Source: Paenibacillus sambharensis (GTDB taxonomy: Bacteria > Bacillota > Bacilli > Paenibacillales > Paenibacillaceae). Taken from it: a stretch of 64,000 nt of DNA. Location of the stretch: assembly GCF_003233845.1 (NCBI RefSeq), contig NZ_QKRB01000037.1, positions 107,464 to 171,463 on the forward strand. Direction: 5' to 3'. Both the position numbers and the translations under genes were made by a program. Numbering within the stretch: position 1 is the first letter of the stretch; each line of letters opens with the position of its first letter. Below, piece after piece: positions 45,740-56,067 of the stretch. A model generated the notes under the pieces. That model worked only from the letters and a program-made list of their open reading frames with translations, was not told the origin of the DNA and made no database searches.

Positions 45740-46906
45740 TTATGAATAGTGCTGTTTCATTTCCTTCACTGCAGCAATCAGTGCGTCTACATCTGAGTCT
45801 TGGGAGTAAAAGCCGACACTTGCGCGGACTGCACCGGTCTCTGTCGTGCCTGCACAGCCGTGTGCGAGCGGCGTACAATGGAAGCCGGAACGTACCGCTA
45901 TGCCATAATGCTGATCCAGAATAAAAGCCGTCTCCGATGGATCTGCTGAGCCCACCAGGAAGGAAACAATGCCGGTCCTTGGCTCACCAAGTGCTGGACC
46001 CAGAACCTTTACCCCTTCTATTGCAAGAAGCCCCTCCATCATACGCTGTGTTAAGGACCATTCTTTATTATGGATCTTTTCGACAGTCTCATTCGCAACC
46101 ACTTCTACCCCTGCCCGCAAGCCTGCAATGCCTGACAGGTTCAATGTGCCTGATTCGTAACGATCAGGTCTTACATCCGGCTGGTCAATGGCCTCCGACT
46201 GGCTTCCAGTCCCTCCATGCAGGAGCGGAACCAGATCAATGTCTGGATGAATATACAACCCTCCCGTCCCCTGAGGGCCCAGGAGGCCTTTGTGGCCTGG
46301 AAAGGCTAACATATCAACCCCCATCGCCTCAACGTCTATAGGGAGTATTCCAGCGCTCTGAGCGGCATCTACCAGAAGGACAATCCCCTTCGAGCGTGTG
46401 AGCTGTCCAATTTCCTTAACAGGAAGAATGGACCCGAGAAGATTAGAGCTATGGTTGACGATTACAAGCTTCGTCGATGCTGTTAGGGCCGATTCAATCT
46501 GTCCGATTTGGAGAGCGCCTGTCTGATCTGTATCTACATAAGTTACTTGGATGCCAATGGTGCGTTTCAGATATTCCAAGGGTCTACGGACGGAATTATG
46601 TTCTACCGCGGTTGCTACCACGTGATCACCAGGCTTTAAGAAGCCTTTAATGGCGAGGTTTAATGCTTCTGTTGTACTTGGAGTAAAAGCGATGTCGTTC
46701 GGATTCTTGATACGGAACAGTTGAGCCAACACCTTACGGGCACCAAACACTGCTCGACTGGCCCTGACGGCCATTCTATGGCTTCCCCGCCCCGGATTAG
46801 CTGCATATTCCAACAGCGCCTCCTGAACAGCATCGATCACCTGCCGGGGTTTGGGCCATGATGTTGCCGCATGGTCCAAATAATGAATTTCACTTTCGTT
46901 ATCCAC
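45740..46906 (-). CDS. PLP-dependent cysteine desulfurase-like aminotransferase V, 388 aa
   Basis: YLDHAATSWPKP start, SHRMAVRASRAV, LLVDAAQSAGILPI with the PLP Asp/Gln, PGHKGLLGPQGTGG with the Schiff-base Lys, and the active-site Cys in SGFHCTPLAHGCAG. Of the EF2568-type group that liberates sulfur or selenium from cysteine or selenocysteine. No IscU/SufU gene is adjacent. Start at 46906 follows AGGGAG at about 11 nt. Confidence 0.9.
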   Translation of the reverse strand: MDNESEIHYLDHAATSWPKPRQVIDAVQEALLEYAANPGRGSHRMAVRASRAVFGARKVLAQLFRIKNPNDIAFTPSTTEALNLAIKGFLKPGDHVVATAVEHNSVRRPLEYLKRTIGIQVTYVDTDQTGALQIGQIESALTASTKLVIVNHSSNLLGSILPVKEIGQLTRSKGIVLLVDAAQSAGILPIDVEAMGVDMLAFPGHKGLLGPQGTGGLYIHPDIDLVPLLHGGTGSQSEAIDQPDVRPDRYESGTLNLSGIAGLRAGVEVVANETVEKIHNKEWSLTQRMMEGLLAIEGVKVLGPALGEPRTGIVSFLVGSADPSETAFILDQHYGIAVRSGFHCTPLAHGCAGTTETGAVRASVGFYSQDSDVDALIAAVKEMKQHYS

Positions 46907-47021
46907 CTTTTACTCCCTCCACTCATCCGCCTATTTCCAGATAAAACAATAGCACACCTTAGTTTAATCCTTCCTCCGAAAGATTACAACTCAGGCATGC
47001 TATAACTGTTTACCATGAATA

Positions 47022-47882
47022 TTAGGCCATTTTCTCGAGTAGTTCAAGGAGCCGTTCCAGATCCTGCTTATTATAATAGAGCAGTTCTATACGCCCTTTG
47101 TCCTTCTGCTGCTTAATCTTTACAGTTGTCTTGAAGCGTTCCCGAAGCGACTCTTCGACCTGCTCGATATAAGGATCACGTTTCTTATTGCGCTGTGCAG
47201 CAGGTGTCTCCTGCTCTGCTGCTGGCTTACGGTCAAGATTCTGGATGGCTTCCTCCAGCTCTCTTACGCTCCATTCCTGCTCGATTGAAAGTCTGGCTAG
47301 CTCTTGCTTCTGCACTTCATCCTTAAGACCTGCCAGCGCCCGCGCATGGCCCATCGATAATGTTCCACGTGAAACATTTTCCTTGATCTCAGCAGGCAGT
47401 GTAAGCAAGCGCAGGAAGTTAGCGATATGTGACCTGGACTTACCAACCTTCATGGATAGTTCTTCCTGTGTCAGGCTAAACTTCTCCATAATCGACTGGT
47501 AAGCAATCGCCAGTTCTATGGCATTCAGGTCTTCCCGCTGTAAATTCTCGATCAATGCGATCTCCATCACCTGTTGATCGGAGAAATTGCGAACTACAGC
47601 AGGTATGGTTGGATTGCCACACAGCTGGGATGCCCGGAAACGCCGTTCACCCGCAATAATCTCATACCCTTTAACGACGCTGCGAACAATTATAGGCTGA
47701 ATGATCCCATGCTGCTTAATCGATTCAGCCAGTTCCTTGATCGCATCCTCATCGAACGTCTTGCGTGGCTGATACGGATTGGGCCTTAACTGCGACAGGG
47801 AAACCTCAACCACTTTATCATCTTCCTGTACCGAAAGCGATGGAATCAGCGCGTCAAGTCCTCTACCTAGCCGCTTGCTCAT
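47022..47882 (-). CDS. parB: Chromosome-partitioning protein ParB (Spo0J), 286 aa
   Basis: CTP-dependent clamp that loads at parS. RLGRGLDALIPSL start, CTPase box IIAGERRFRASQL, HTH (LTQEELSMKVGKSRSHIANF), and C-terminal dimer domain (RIELLYYNKQDLERLLELLE). Overlaps parA by 20 nt. A parS lies inside this gene (47361-47376), as in Bacillus. Confidence 0.97.
   Translation of the reverse strand: MSKRLGRGLDALIPSLSVQEDDKVVEVSLSQLRPNPYQPRKTFDEDAIKELAESIKQHGIIQPIIVRSVVKGYEIIAGERRFRASQLCGNPTIPAVVRNFSDQQVMEIALIENLQREDLNAIELAIAYQSIMEKFSLTQEELSMKVGKSRSHIANFLRLLTLPAEIKENVSRGTLSMGHARALAGLKDEVQKQELARLSIEQEWSVRELEEAIQNLDRKPAAEQETPAAQRNKKRDPYIEQVEESLRERFKTTVKIKQQKDKGRIELLYYNKQDLERLLELLEKMA
47361..47376. promoter_or_regulatory. 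parS site inside parB
   Basis: TGTTCCACGTGAAACA is identical to the canonical palindromic parS (TGTTTCACGTGGAACA read from the other strand). Confidence 0.92.
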
Positions 47883-48636
47883 ACGTTATCACTTCCTTCG
47901 CCAATTCAAGATAAACCTCCGCGCCTTTCGAACGAGGATCATAGGTAATAATGGATTGACCATGAGATGGGGCCTCACTAAGCCGCACATTTCTTGGAAT
48001 GATCGTTTGGTAGACCTTCTGCTGGAAGTACTTCTTCACTTCTTCTATGACCTGAATGCCCAGATTCGTCCTGGCATCAAACATCGTAAGCAGCACACCT
48101 TCAATTTGCAATGAGGTGTTCAGATGCTTCTGAACAAGACGCACGGTGTTTAGCAGCTGGCTCAAACCCTCCAGAGCATAATACTCACATTGAATAGGAA
48201 TAATAACAGAGTCTGCAGCTGTTAATGAATTAATCGTTAAGATCCCTAGAGATGGCGGACAGTCGATCAGCACGTAGTCGAATTGATTCTTAACCAATTG
48301 CAGTGATTTCTTCAGCCTTACCTCACGTGATATCGTAGGGACTAGCTCGATCTCGGCACCAGCCAGCTGGATCGTTGCCGGTATAAGCGTAAGTCCCGGA
48401 ATTTTCGTTTCACACATGGCTTCTTCAGGATGTACATCATTAATAAGGATATCGTAAATGCAGTTGCTCACATCTGCTTTGTTGATCCCGATACCGCTAG
48501 TCGTATTACCCTGTGGGTCTATATCTACCAGAAGCACTTTCTTGCCGAGAGAAGCTAAGGAGGCGCCTAAGTTGACAGAGGTGGTTGTTTTCCCTACCCC
48601 GCCCTTCTGATTCGTTATGGCAATTATTTTGGACAA
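47863..48636 (-). CDS. parA: Chromosome-partitioning ATPase ParA (Soj), 257 aa
   Basis: MSKIIAITNQKGGVGKTTTS carries the deviant Walker A KGGVGKTT, with DIDPQGNTTSG and YVLIDCPPSLGIL as the other ATPase motifs. Works with ParB in origin segregation and controls DnaA. Start at 48636; coupled to parB. Confidence 0.97.
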   Translation of the reverse strand: MSKIIAITNQKGGVGKTTTSVNLGASLASLGKKVLLVDIDPQGNTTSGIGINKADVSNCIYDILINDVHPEEAMCETKIPGLTLIPATIQLAGAEIELVPTISREVRLKKSLQLVKNQFDYVLIDCPPSLGILTINSLTAADSVIIPIQCEYYALEGLSQLLNTVRLVQKHLNTSLQIEGVLLTMFDARTNLGIQVIEEVKKYFQQKVYQTIIPRNVRLSEAPSHGQSIITYDPRSKGAEVYLELAKEVITYEQAAR

Positions 48637-48676
48637 TCCGGTTCACCTCAATATCTAGCTAGTAGGCTGTAAATAG

Positions 48677-48703
48677 AGAAAAAGCGGCAAGGGTTGCCGC
48701 TTT
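48677..48703. terminator. Terminator between noc and parA
   Basis: AAAGCGGCAA (48681-48690), loop GGG, TTGCCGCTTT (48694-48703), with TTTTTC on the minus strand; it separates noc from parA. Confidence 0.75.
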
Positions 48704-48741
48704 CGCGAACGAAGCTGCTTGTTTCATGTTGTACGGCTCAG

Positions 48742-49557
48742 CTACCGCTTAGGGATCCGAATAACGATCTCATAATGTTCTTCGCAGTCCTTCTCATCCG
48801 TCTTGATCTTCAAGCCGGAGCCGGACACCATATCAATGGATTGGCGAATTGTATTGAGAGCCAGACGTACATCCTTCGTAAATGAGATCCTTTTCGACTT
48901 CTTGGCCTTGGCCGTTTCCTTATAAAAGGCTGCTCTAGCCTCCGTTTGTTTAACATTTAGCTCCTTCGAAATAACATCTTCAAGAACCTTCACTTGAAGC
49001 TCTTCCGTATCCAGAGTGAGCAATGCCCGAGCATGCCGCTCGGTTATTTTCCGTTCCATTAATGCAAGTTTAACAGGTTCACTAAGATTCAACAATCGAA
49101 GCTTATTGGCTATCGTGGACTGGCTCTTCCCCAGCCGCTGCGCGAGACTTTCCTGCGTCAAATCATGTAGATCAATGAGCTTCTGATAAGCGATGGCTTC
49201 CTCTACAGCAGTCAGCCCTTCTCTTTGCAGGTTCTCGATTAAAGCGATAGAAGCCGCTTGCGAATCATTGAATTCTCTTATGATGGCCGGTATTGTTTCA
49301 AGGCCAAGTTTCTTTACCGCACGCCAACGACGCTCACCCGCTATAATTTCGTAACGGTTGTTCCGAACACGCACGACAATTGGTTGAATGACGCCATGTG
49401 TCTTAATCGTTTGGCAAAGCTCTTCGATCCGATCATCATCGAATATCGTTCTGGGCTGATAGGGGCTTGTATCGATATCCTCCACGGGGATTTGTTTGAC
49501 TTCATCCTGGTTGGAGCGTTCGGAAAAGCCGAAAAGCCGCGAAAATTGTTCTTTCAT
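48742..49557 (-). CDS. noc: Nucleoid occlusion protein Noc, 271 aa
   Basis: ParB paralogue that blocks division over the nucleoid. An amphipathic N-terminal helix ([15 protein letters not shown]) for membrane binding, CTPase box [17 protein letters not shown] ([20 protein letters not shown]). ATG 49557 is chosen because the upstream GTG (49572) overlaps the ribosome binding site. Lies between parA and rsmG as in Bacillus. Confidence 0.95.
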   Translation of the reverse strand: MKEQFSRLFGFSERSNQDEVKQIPVEDIDTSPYQPRTIFDDDRIEELCQTIKTHGVIQPIVVRVRNNRYEIIAGERRWRAVKKLGLETIPAIIREFNDSQAASIALIENLQREGLTAVEEAIAYQKLIDLHDLTQESLAQRLGKSQSTIANKLRLLNLSEPVKLALMERKITERHARALLTLDTEELQVKVLEDVISKELNVKQTEARAAFYKETAKAKKSKRISFTKDVRLALNTIRQSIDMVSGSGLKIKTDEKDCEEHYEIVIRIPKR

Positions 49558-49779
49558 ACCGTCATAACCCACCTAATTCAATATGCCGTAACGTTGAATC
49601 GTCTAATGATGCGGAACGTCTCTATCTTAACCCTAATCGAAAGAATAGAGTGTACTCGCTCCATTATACGCCTTACGACGATATTATCAAATTTTCTCCG
49701 GTTCTTTACTACACTATAGGTATATTCGCCAGCCAAAATCCTTTTTCCTGCTTGATTACATGAAAACCGGGAATGAAAA

Positions 49780-49795
49780 TGTTTCACGTGGAACA
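49780..49795. promoter_or_regulatory. parS site between noc and rsmG
   Basis: TGTTTCACGTGGAACA, perfect 16-bp parS palindrome, outside any gene. Confidence 0.93.
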
Positions 49796-49817
49796 ATTCA
49801 TTCCCGTCATGCTGTCG

Positions 49818-50528
49818 CTACATAATCGGCTGCTTAAGCGGTGTACCCGCCTTGCGCGGATACTTCTTCGGTGTGGAACCTTGTTTACGAATCAAGATAA
49901 TATGACGATCCGCTTCTTCATTAGGAAGCTTGAAATGATGGATATCCTCCAGCTTGCCGTTCAGCTCCTTAAGACTCTTCCCCGCTTCTTCTATTTCATC
50001 CTTAGGTTCACTGCCCTTCATCGCTGCAAACAAAGCGCCTGGCTTCGCAAAGGGAAGACAAAATTCATTTAGCACATTCATCCTCGCAACCGCCCGCGCA
50101 GTTACCAGATCATACTGATCCCGGTGCTCTTCTTGACGCGCCACATCCTCTGCCCTTCCATGAACGAGCTGGCAATTCTGCAATTCCAGCTGCTTACATA
50201 GATGAGTCAGGAATTGAATGCGTTTGTTCAGTGAGTCGACGATAGTGATTTTCAGATGAGGATAACAAATTTTCAACGGAACACTCGGGAAACCAGCCCC
50301 CGAACCGATATCGGCCAGCCGGGTCACCTGATCCATGTCAACATAGAAGGATAAAGAGATCGAATCATAAAAATGCTTCTCATATACCGCATCCCTTTCC
50401 GTGATCCCGGTCAAGTTCATCTTCTCGTTCCATTCCACGAGAATCTGATAGTAACGCTCCAACTGATCCAATTGGGTTGTGCTGAGTTCCCTCTGCTGTT
50501 CCGCCATTAGCTTGATGAACCAATCCAT
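49818..50528 (-). CDS. rsmG: 16S rRNA (guanine527-N7)-methyltransferase RsmG, 236 aa
   Basis: SAM fold with LADIGSGAGFPSVPLKI as motif I and ITIVDSLNKRIQFL as motif II; VTARAVARM follows. Methylates G527 of 16S rRNA; loss gives low-level streptomycin resistance. ATG 50528 gives a normal length. Starts 4 bp from the mnmG stop. Confidence 0.95.
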   Translation of the reverse strand: MDWFIKLMAEQQRELSTTQLDQLERYYQILVEWNEKMNLTGITERDAVYEKHFYDSISLSFYVDMDQVTRLADIGSGAGFPSVPLKICYPHLKITIVDSLNKRIQFLTHLCKQLELQNCQLVHGRAEDVARQEEHRDQYDLVTARAVARMNVLNEFCLPFAKPGALFAAMKGSEPKDEIEEAGKSLKELNGKLEDIHHFKLPNEEADRHIILIRKQGSTPKKYPRKAGTPLKQPIM

Positions 50529-50532
50529 CCTC

Positions 50533-52422
50533 TTACCCCCGTGCCGCAACTACCCGGTTATAGTGTTCGAGATAAACCAGGAGAATAGATAGATCGGCAG
50601 GCGTTACGCCGGATATTCGGGACGCTTGGCCAATCGACAATGGTCTGATCGTGCTCAGCTTCTGTTTGGCCTCGGAAGCGAGTCCATGAACATCGTAATA
50701 ATCAATGTCATCCGGAATCTTCTTCTTCTCCATCTTAGCGAGACGCTCAACCTGCAGCAGCTGCTTCTCAATATAACCCTGGTATTTCACTTGAATCTCG
50801 ACTTGTTCCTTCATATCTTCATTTAACTCGAGCGGCGACGGTGCTACCTTCTCCAGCAGCGCATAGCTGATCTCCGGTCTGCGCAGCAGCGAGAGTGCAT
50901 CAACTGTGTTGGCAATTGGTGCCGAGCCCGCTTCCTCCAGCATCGCATGCAGTGCTTCATCTGCACGAACCTTGGTTGTCTTCAGACGTTCAATCTCCTG
51001 TTCAATCCGTTCCTTCTTCACCAGAAAACGGTTATGTCTCTCCTCGGAGATAAGGCCAATCTCATAACCAATCGGCGTCAGTCTCAGATCGGCATTATCG
51101 TGACGCAGCAGCAGGCGGTATTCCGCACGGGAAGTCAGCAGACGGTAAGGCTCATTGGTCCCCTTCGTCACAAGGTCATCAATCAATACGCCAATGTATC
51201 CTTGAGACCGCTCCAGAATAACGGGCTCTTGTCCCTGCACCTTGCGGGCTGCATTGATACCTGCCATTACTCCCTGGCCAGCCGCTTCCTCATAGCCGGA
51301 AGTTCCATTAATTTGTCCTGCGGTGAACAGTCCGGATACGACCTTCGTCTCCAGCGTCGGCCACAGCTGTGTAGGTACAACCGCATCATACTCAATGGCA
51401 TAGCCGGTACGCATCATTTCAACACGTTCCATGCCAGGGATCGAGCGAAGGATTGCAAGCTGTACGTCTTCCGGCATGCTCGTCGACAGACCCTGAACAT
51501 AATATTCCGACGTGTGCTTGCCTTCCGGCTCCAGGAAAATCTGATGCTTCGGCTTATCCGCAAACCGGACGATCTTATCTTCTATAGAAGGGCAGTAACG
51601 CGGTCCCGTACCTTCAATTTGACCTGAGAACATCGGCGCACGATGCAGATTATCATTAATAATCTTGTGTGTATCCTCGGATGTATAGGTCAGCCAGCAT
51701 GGCAGCTGTTCATTGTTCGAGTATTCCGTCTCATAGGAAAAGAACTTTGGCTGTTCATCCCCTGGCTGGATTTCCGTCTTGTCAAAATCGATCGAATCCT
51801 TATGAACGCGCGGCGGCGTCCCGGTTTTGAATCTGACAAGCTCCAGGCCCAGTCCGCGAAGCGATTCGGACAGCTTCACCGATGGCTGCTGGTTGTTAGG
51901 TCCGCTCTCATACATCAGCTCGCCCATGATCACTTTGCCGCGAAGGTATGTCCCTGTAGTTACGACAACTGCCTTCGCCCGGTATTCAGCGCCTGTCTTC
52001 GTTATCAAGCCTACACACTTGCCGTCCTCCACGATTAATTCTTCAGCCATACCCTGACGGAGTGTCAGGTGTGCTGTTTCTTCAATTGTCTTCTTCATCT
52101 CATGCTGATACATGAACTTATCTGCCTGGGCACGAAGCGCATGAACCGCAGGACCCTTGCCTGTGTTCAGCATCCGCATTTGTATAAAGGTTTTGTCTAT
52201 ATTCCGTCCCATCTCGCCCCCGAGTGCATCGATCTCACGGACGACATGTCCTTTGGCCGGACCGCCAATTGACGGGTTGCATGGCATGAATGCCACCATA
52301 TCCAGATTAATTGTCAGCAGCAGGGTCTCACAGCCCATTCTTGCCGATGCCAATGCAGCTTCACAGCCTGCATGTCCGGCACCTACCACGATGACATCAT
52401 ATTCGCCAGCATGATATCCCAT
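50533..52422 (-). CDS. mnmG: tRNA uridine-34 carboxymethylaminomethyl synthesis enzyme MnmG (GidA), 629 aa
   Basis: FAD domain [20 protein letters not shown], then [46 protein letters not shown] and the C-terminal MnmE-binding helices ending [20 protein letters not shown] 52422 has GGAGG 9 nt upstream. Works with MnmE to modify U34 of tRNAs. Between rsmG and mnmE in the usual order. Confidence 0.97.
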   Translation of the reverse strand: MGYHAGEYDVIVVGAGHAGCEAALASARMGCETLLLTINLDMVAFMPCNPSIGGPAKGHVVREIDALGGEMGRNIDKTFIQMRMLNTGKGPAVHALRAQADKFMYQHEMKKTIEETAHLTLRQGMAEELIVEDGKCVGLITKTGAEYRAKAVVVTTGTYLRGKVIMGELMYESGPNNQQPSVKLSESLRGLGLELVRFKTGTPPRVHKDSIDFDKTEIQPGDEQPKFFSYETEYSNNEQLPCWLTYTSEDTHKIINDNLHRAPMFSGQIEGTGPRYCPSIEDKIVRFADKPKHQIFLEPEGKHTSEYYVQGLSTSMPEDVQLAILRSIPGMERVEMMRTGYAIEYDAVVPTQLWPTLETKVVSGLFTAGQINGTSGYEEAAGQGVMAGINAARKVQGQEPVILERSQGYIGVLIDDLVTKGTNEPYRLLTSRAEYRLLLRHDNADLRLTPIGYEIGLISEERHNRFLVKKERIEQEIERLKTTKVRADEALHAMLEEAGSAPIANTVDALSLLRRPEISYALLEKVAPSPLELNEDMKEQVEIQVKYQGYIEKQLLQVERLAKMEKKKIPDDIDYYDVHGLASEAKQKLSTIRPLSIGQASRISGVTPADLSILLVYLEHYNRVVAARG

Positions 52423-52535
52423 TTCGCTATTCCTCCTCCTCTTTTTCACACACAACTCGGCTTCCATCATCTATCTGCATCGTATCTTTGTATTTCACTC
52501 AAGATACGACCAGAAATGTCATTATTTTTTGCATA

Positions 52536-53915
52536 TTATTTACCTAAACAGAACTGCGAGAAAATCTGATCAATTAGCGAATCTCCCGCGCTGTCACCAG
52601 TGATTTCGCCGAGGAGCTCCCAAGCGGTTCGCACATCAATTTGCACAATATCAATCGGAATGCCGGATTCTGTCGCCTCGATGGCATCTTCGAGCGAACG
52701 CACCGCCTGCTTCAGCAGGGCAATATGCCTCACATTCGATACATAGGTCATATCGGCGGATTCCAGCTTGCCGGAGAAGAACATCGAAGCGATCGCTTCC
52801 TCCAGCTGGTCCATCCCCTTCTCTTCCGCAACCGACATCCGTACAATCGCCTGTTCAGGGACCAGCTCGCCCAGCTCTTCGTCACTGAGCTGTGCCGGCA
52901 GGTCGGTCTTGTTCAGGATGACGATCATCTGCCGGCCCGCCAGCTGCTTCAGCAGCTCCTTCTCATCCTCATGCAGCGGCTCTGCATTATTGAGCACTAG
53001 CATGATAAGATCTGCCTCGCCCAGTGCGGTTCGGGAACGCTCCACTCCAATCCGTTCTACAAGGTCAGAGGTCTCCCGGATTCCCGCCGTATCCAGCAGT
53101 CTTAGCGGAATGCCCTTAACAGTGACAAATTCCTCTATAACATCACGGGTTGTTCCCGGTATATCCGTTACTATGGCCTTATTACTTTGGGACAAAGCAT
53201 TCAGCAGAGACGACTTGCCGACATTCGGCCTGCCGACGATGGCTGTTACAATACCTTCCCGCAAAATCTTGCCTTCACTTGCCGTTCGGAGCAGCTGAGC
53301 AATCTCACCAATCACCTCCGTGCTCTGGTCACGGATAAAGGAATTGCTCATCTCGGTCACATCATGCTCCGGGTAATCAATGTTCACTTCAATATGCGCG
53401 AGCAGCTCAATCAGCTGATGACGCAGCACCTTAATCTTCTTGGACAGCGAGCCCTCCGCCTGCTTGAGTGCAATCGAGAAGGCACGATCCGATTTTGACC
53501 TGATCAAGTCCATTACGGCTTCAGCCTGCGTCAGGTCGATCCGGCCGTTCAGGAACGCCCGCTTCGTAAATTCTCCCGGCTCAGCCAGCCGGATCGTTCC
53601 GCGCCTCAGCAGCAGCTCCATGACACGCTTAACGGCCACGATCCCGCCGTGCGTGCTGATCTCCACCACGTCTTCAGCCGTAAAGGACCGCGGCCCCTTC
53701 ATAACCGTAACCAGCGACTCCTCCATCACTTCACCGGTGTCCGGATCAATAATATGTCCATAATTCACCGTGTGGGTAGCTGCCTCGTTTAAATCCACTC
53801 TTGACCGGAACAGCGGCGCCGTTGCCTTCACAGCATCTGCCCCGCTTACCCTTATGACGGCAATGCCGCTTTCACCGACAGCTGTCGAGATCGCGGCAAT
53901 CGTATCCATATTCAT
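52536..53915 (-). CDS. mnmE: tRNA-modification GTPase MnmE (TrmE), 459 aa
   Basis: N-terminal tetrahydrofolate-binding domain (DTIAAISTAVGESGIAVIRV), then a G domain with Walker A GRPNVGKSSLLNAL and DIPGTTRD, LLDTAGIRE, NKTD, then the helical domain ending in the conserved CLGK. ATG 53915 (GGAG at 11 nt) gives the family length of 459. Partner of MnmG. Confidence 0.97.
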   Translation of the reverse strand: MNMDTIAAISTAVGESGIAVIRVSGADAVKATAPLFRSRVDLNEAATHTVNYGHIIDPDTGEVMEESLVTVMKGPRSFTAEDVVEISTHGGIVAVKRVMELLLRRGTIRLAEPGEFTKRAFLNGRIDLTQAEAVMDLIRSKSDRAFSIALKQAEGSLSKKIKVLRHQLIELLAHIEVNIDYPEHDVTEMSNSFIRDQSTEVIGEIAQLLRTASEGKILREGIVTAIVGRPNVGKSSLLNALSQSNKAIVTDIPGTTRDVIEEFVTVKGIPLRLLDTAGIRETSDLVERIGVERSRTALGEADLIMLVLNNAEPLHEDEKELLKQLAGRQMIVILNKTDLPAQLSDEELGELVPEQAIVRMSVAEEKGMDQLEEAIASMFFSGKLESADMTYVSNVRHIALLKQAVRSLEDAIEATESGIPIDIVQIDVRTAWELLGEITGDSAGDSLIDQIFSQFCLGK

Positions 53916-54074
53916 GTTTATTCCAACTCCTTCAGTATAACCGTTAACCCCTGACCAGGTCGACTGCCTGACGCCAGTTATCCCCTTGTGGATTATGATT
54001 TGCATTTTCTTCGAAATTGTACACAATTTCATGAGACTGATTCACCGCAAGGCGCGTCCATCTGTCATCAAGCG

Positions 54075-54092
54075 TTATCCACATGTGGATAG
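54075..54092. promoter_or_regulatory. Back-to-back DnaA boxes upstream of mnmE
   Basis: TTATCCACA (54075-54083) is followed directly by TGTGGATAG (54084-54092), a palindromic pair of DnaA boxes, one perfect and one with a single change. Lies 160 bp upstream of the mnmE start, 2.3 kb from the main oriC boxes. Confidence 0.6.
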
Positions 54093-54116
54093 TTATTTTT
54101 CGACACCCGCACCTTC

Positions 54117-54152
54117 AAAAAAAGGCAATGCCTCTTGGTGGGAGCCATTGCC
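54117..54152 (-). terminator. Terminator of the rnpA-yidC-jag operon
   Basis: GGCAATG (54124-54130) pairs with CATTGCC (54146-54152); minus-strand TTTTTTT follows. Confidence 0.75.
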
Positions 54153-54172
54153 GAGCCTATCAACTTATTCAT

Positions 54173-54802
54173 CTATCGGGGGGTAATGACGATTCGCCGG
54201 TTAGGCTCGTCTCCCTTACTGTACGTCTTCACTTTCGGATGATTCTGCAGCTGATAATGAATGATCTTCCGATCCTGTGCAGTCATCGGTTCCAGAACTA
54301 CCTCTTGCTTCGATCGTATAACCCTGCCCGCAAGACGGTCGGATAATTCCACCAGTGTCTTGCGTCTGCGTTCCCGAAAATCCTCAGCATCAAGGACGAT
54401 TCTTACAAAACTGTCTGAATGGCGGTTCGCGACAATATTAGCCAGATACTGCAGGGCATCAAGCGTTTGGCCTCTGCGTCCGATCAGCATGCCAATATCT
54501 CCGGTGCCGGAGATGGCCAGCTGAACACCTTCTCTGTTTGTCTGCCGGTTAATATCTACTTGAAGGCCCATAGCCTCAGCCACTTCATGCAGAAATTGTT
54601 CCGTTTCAACCACAGGGTCGACCGGCTCGGGCAGAAGCTCAAGTTCTACCTTGGCTTCTCTTGTGCCGATTAATCCGAACAGCCCCCTGGAGGGCTGTTC
54701 AATAACCGTTACATTAACCCGTTCTTCCGTAACCTGCAGCTCAGCCAAACCGTTTCGTACAGCTTCTTCGATCGTCTTTCCTGATGCTACGATTTTCTTC
54801 AT
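54173..54802 (-). CDS. jag: RNA-binding protein Jag/KhpB, 209 aa
   Basis: Jag_N domain (MKKIVASGKTIEEAVRNGLA), KH domain with GDIGMLIGRRGQTLDALQYL (about 110-130), R3H with RERRRKTLVELSDRLA and the Arg-His signature at PMTAQDRKIIHYQL. Binds RNA with KhpA. It overlaps yidC by 4 nt. Confidence 0.94.
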   Translation of the reverse strand: MKKIVASGKTIEEAVRNGLAELQVTEERVNVTVIEQPSRGLFGLIGTREAKVELELLPEPVDPVVETEQFLHEVAEAMGLQVDINRQTNREGVQLAISGTGDIGMLIGRRGQTLDALQYLANIVANRHSDSFVRIVLDAEDFRERRRKTLVELSDRLAGRVIRSKQEVVLEPMTAQDRKIIHYQLQNHPKVKTYSKGDEPNRRIVITPR

Positions 54803-55566
54803 TTCGCAGGGGCCTCCTTAGCCTTACCCTTGTCGGATGAACGAACGTAGAGGAAATAGTTTTGGATAATCGTATAGATGTTGCTGTAGATCCAGTAAAG
54901 CGGAAGTGCGGCCGGGAATGACATCGCCATGACGAAGATCAATACCGGGAAAATAAGCAGTATCGCCTGCATTGGATTATTCGGCTGCTGCGGCATCATC
55001 TTCGATTGGATGAATGTCGTAATTGCCGCAATGACCGGCAGAATATAATACGGATCCTTCTCTCCAAGCTGAAGCCAGAGGAATTCATGTGTACGAATAT
55101 CCGGGTTCCAGTAAATCGCGTTATAAAGCGCGATAAAGATCGGCATTTGAATGAGCAGCGGCAGACAGCCCGCGAGCGGATTAATCTGATGCTGCTGGAA
55201 CAGCTTCATTGTCTCTTCCTGCTGCTTCTGCGGATTATCCTTGAATTTCTGGCGGATCTTCTGCATCTCCGGCTGAATGGCCTGCATCGCCTTCGAGCTG
55301 CGGTACTGCTTCAAAGTAAGCGGCAAAATCAGAGTCCGGACGATGATCGTCAGCAGCAATATGGACAGTCCATAAGAGCCGGTGAACCAATCAGCGAACG
55401 TATCCAGCATAAGCGCAAACCAGTAAACAACGTTCTTCTCCCAGAAGTTGCCCTTCAGCAAATCCTCGGTCGTGGTCGTATGGTCTGCAGGCGCACAGCC
55501 CGACAATACGGCCATCAGCCCAACCAGGCCTAGAACAAGCCACCATTTCTTATTACGAAACAACAT
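54799..55566 (-). CDS. yidC: Membrane protein insertase YidC/SpoIIIJ, 255 aa
   Basis: Lipoprotein-type signal with lipobox LSGC near residue 24, then five membrane helices and the YidC core (YGLSILLLTIIVRTLILPLT, QKQQEETMKLFQQHQINPLA, GCLPLLIQMPIFIALYNAIY). The helix-1 Arg needed for activity is present (TIIVRTLILP). ATG 55566 (AGGGGAG) is the start; the coding region needs no upstream residues. Confidence 0.95.
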   Translation of the reverse strand: MLFRNKKWWLVLGLVGLMAVLSGCAPADHTTTTEDLLKGNFWEKNVVYWFALMLDTFADWFTGSYGLSILLLTIIVRTLILPLTLKQYRSSKAMQAIQPEMQKIRQKFKDNPQKQQEETMKLFQQHQINPLAGCLPLLIQMPIFIALYNAIYWNPDIRTHEFLWLQLGEKDPYYILPVIAAITTFIQSKMMPQQPNNPMQAILLIFPVLIFVMAMSFPAALPLYWIYSNIYTIIQNYFLYVRSSDKGKAKEAPAK

Positions 55567-55659
55567 CAAAACTCCCCTCTGCTGAGACAAGCATTCTAGA
55601 AAACTATACCATAATACAAGCCGCAAGGAAACAGCCCCGGACGGGCGAAGCCAGCGCTT

Positions 55660-56013
55660 TCACCGATCCGGCCGGGGCTTTAGTAATCCCGCTTTGCGAA
55701 GCACATGCAGCATGCTCTTCTCGAGTTCCTTGGTCTTCATCGCAACGGCCGGCTTGCGGACGATAAGGATGAAATCCGTATGCTCGGCAATCAGCGGCGC
55801 GTTAAGTCTAACCATTTCCTTTACTACCCTGCGAAGCCGGTTCCGCACAACCGCGTTGCCAAGCTTCTTGCTGACCGACACGCCCATCCGGAATTGCTCC
55901 GTCGCGGGCCGCTTCGACCAGTACACAACAAATTGACCGTTCGCAAACGATTTTCCCCACTTATATATACGTGAAAAATCGCTCCGGTTCCGCAATCGAA
56001 GCTTTCTTTGCAT
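55660..56013 (-). CDS. rnpA: Ribonuclease P protein component, 117 aa
   Basis: Signature AVVRNRLRRVVKEMVRLN (RNR motif) and the substrate cleft residues in LRLRNRSDFSRIYKWGKSFA. Supports RNase P RNA in 5' processing of tRNAs. Follows rpmH across a terminator-like hairpin. Confidence 0.96.
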   Translation of the reverse strand: MQRKLRLRNRSDFSRIYKWGKSFANGQFVVYWSKRPATEQFRMGVSVSKKLGNAVVRNRLRRVVKEMVRLNAPLIAEHTDFILIVRKPAVAMKTKELEKSMLHVLRKAGLLKPRPDR

Positions 56014-56067
56014 AGACGCAAGCCCACCGAACTTTCCTTTTTATTAATGAAGTATGGTCCAAAACCG

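Noticed and set aside
45740-46906. Desulfurase as the DndA partner of the dndB remnant
   Set aside because: It lies over 30 kb away in core genes and no dndCDE is present; no evidence links them.
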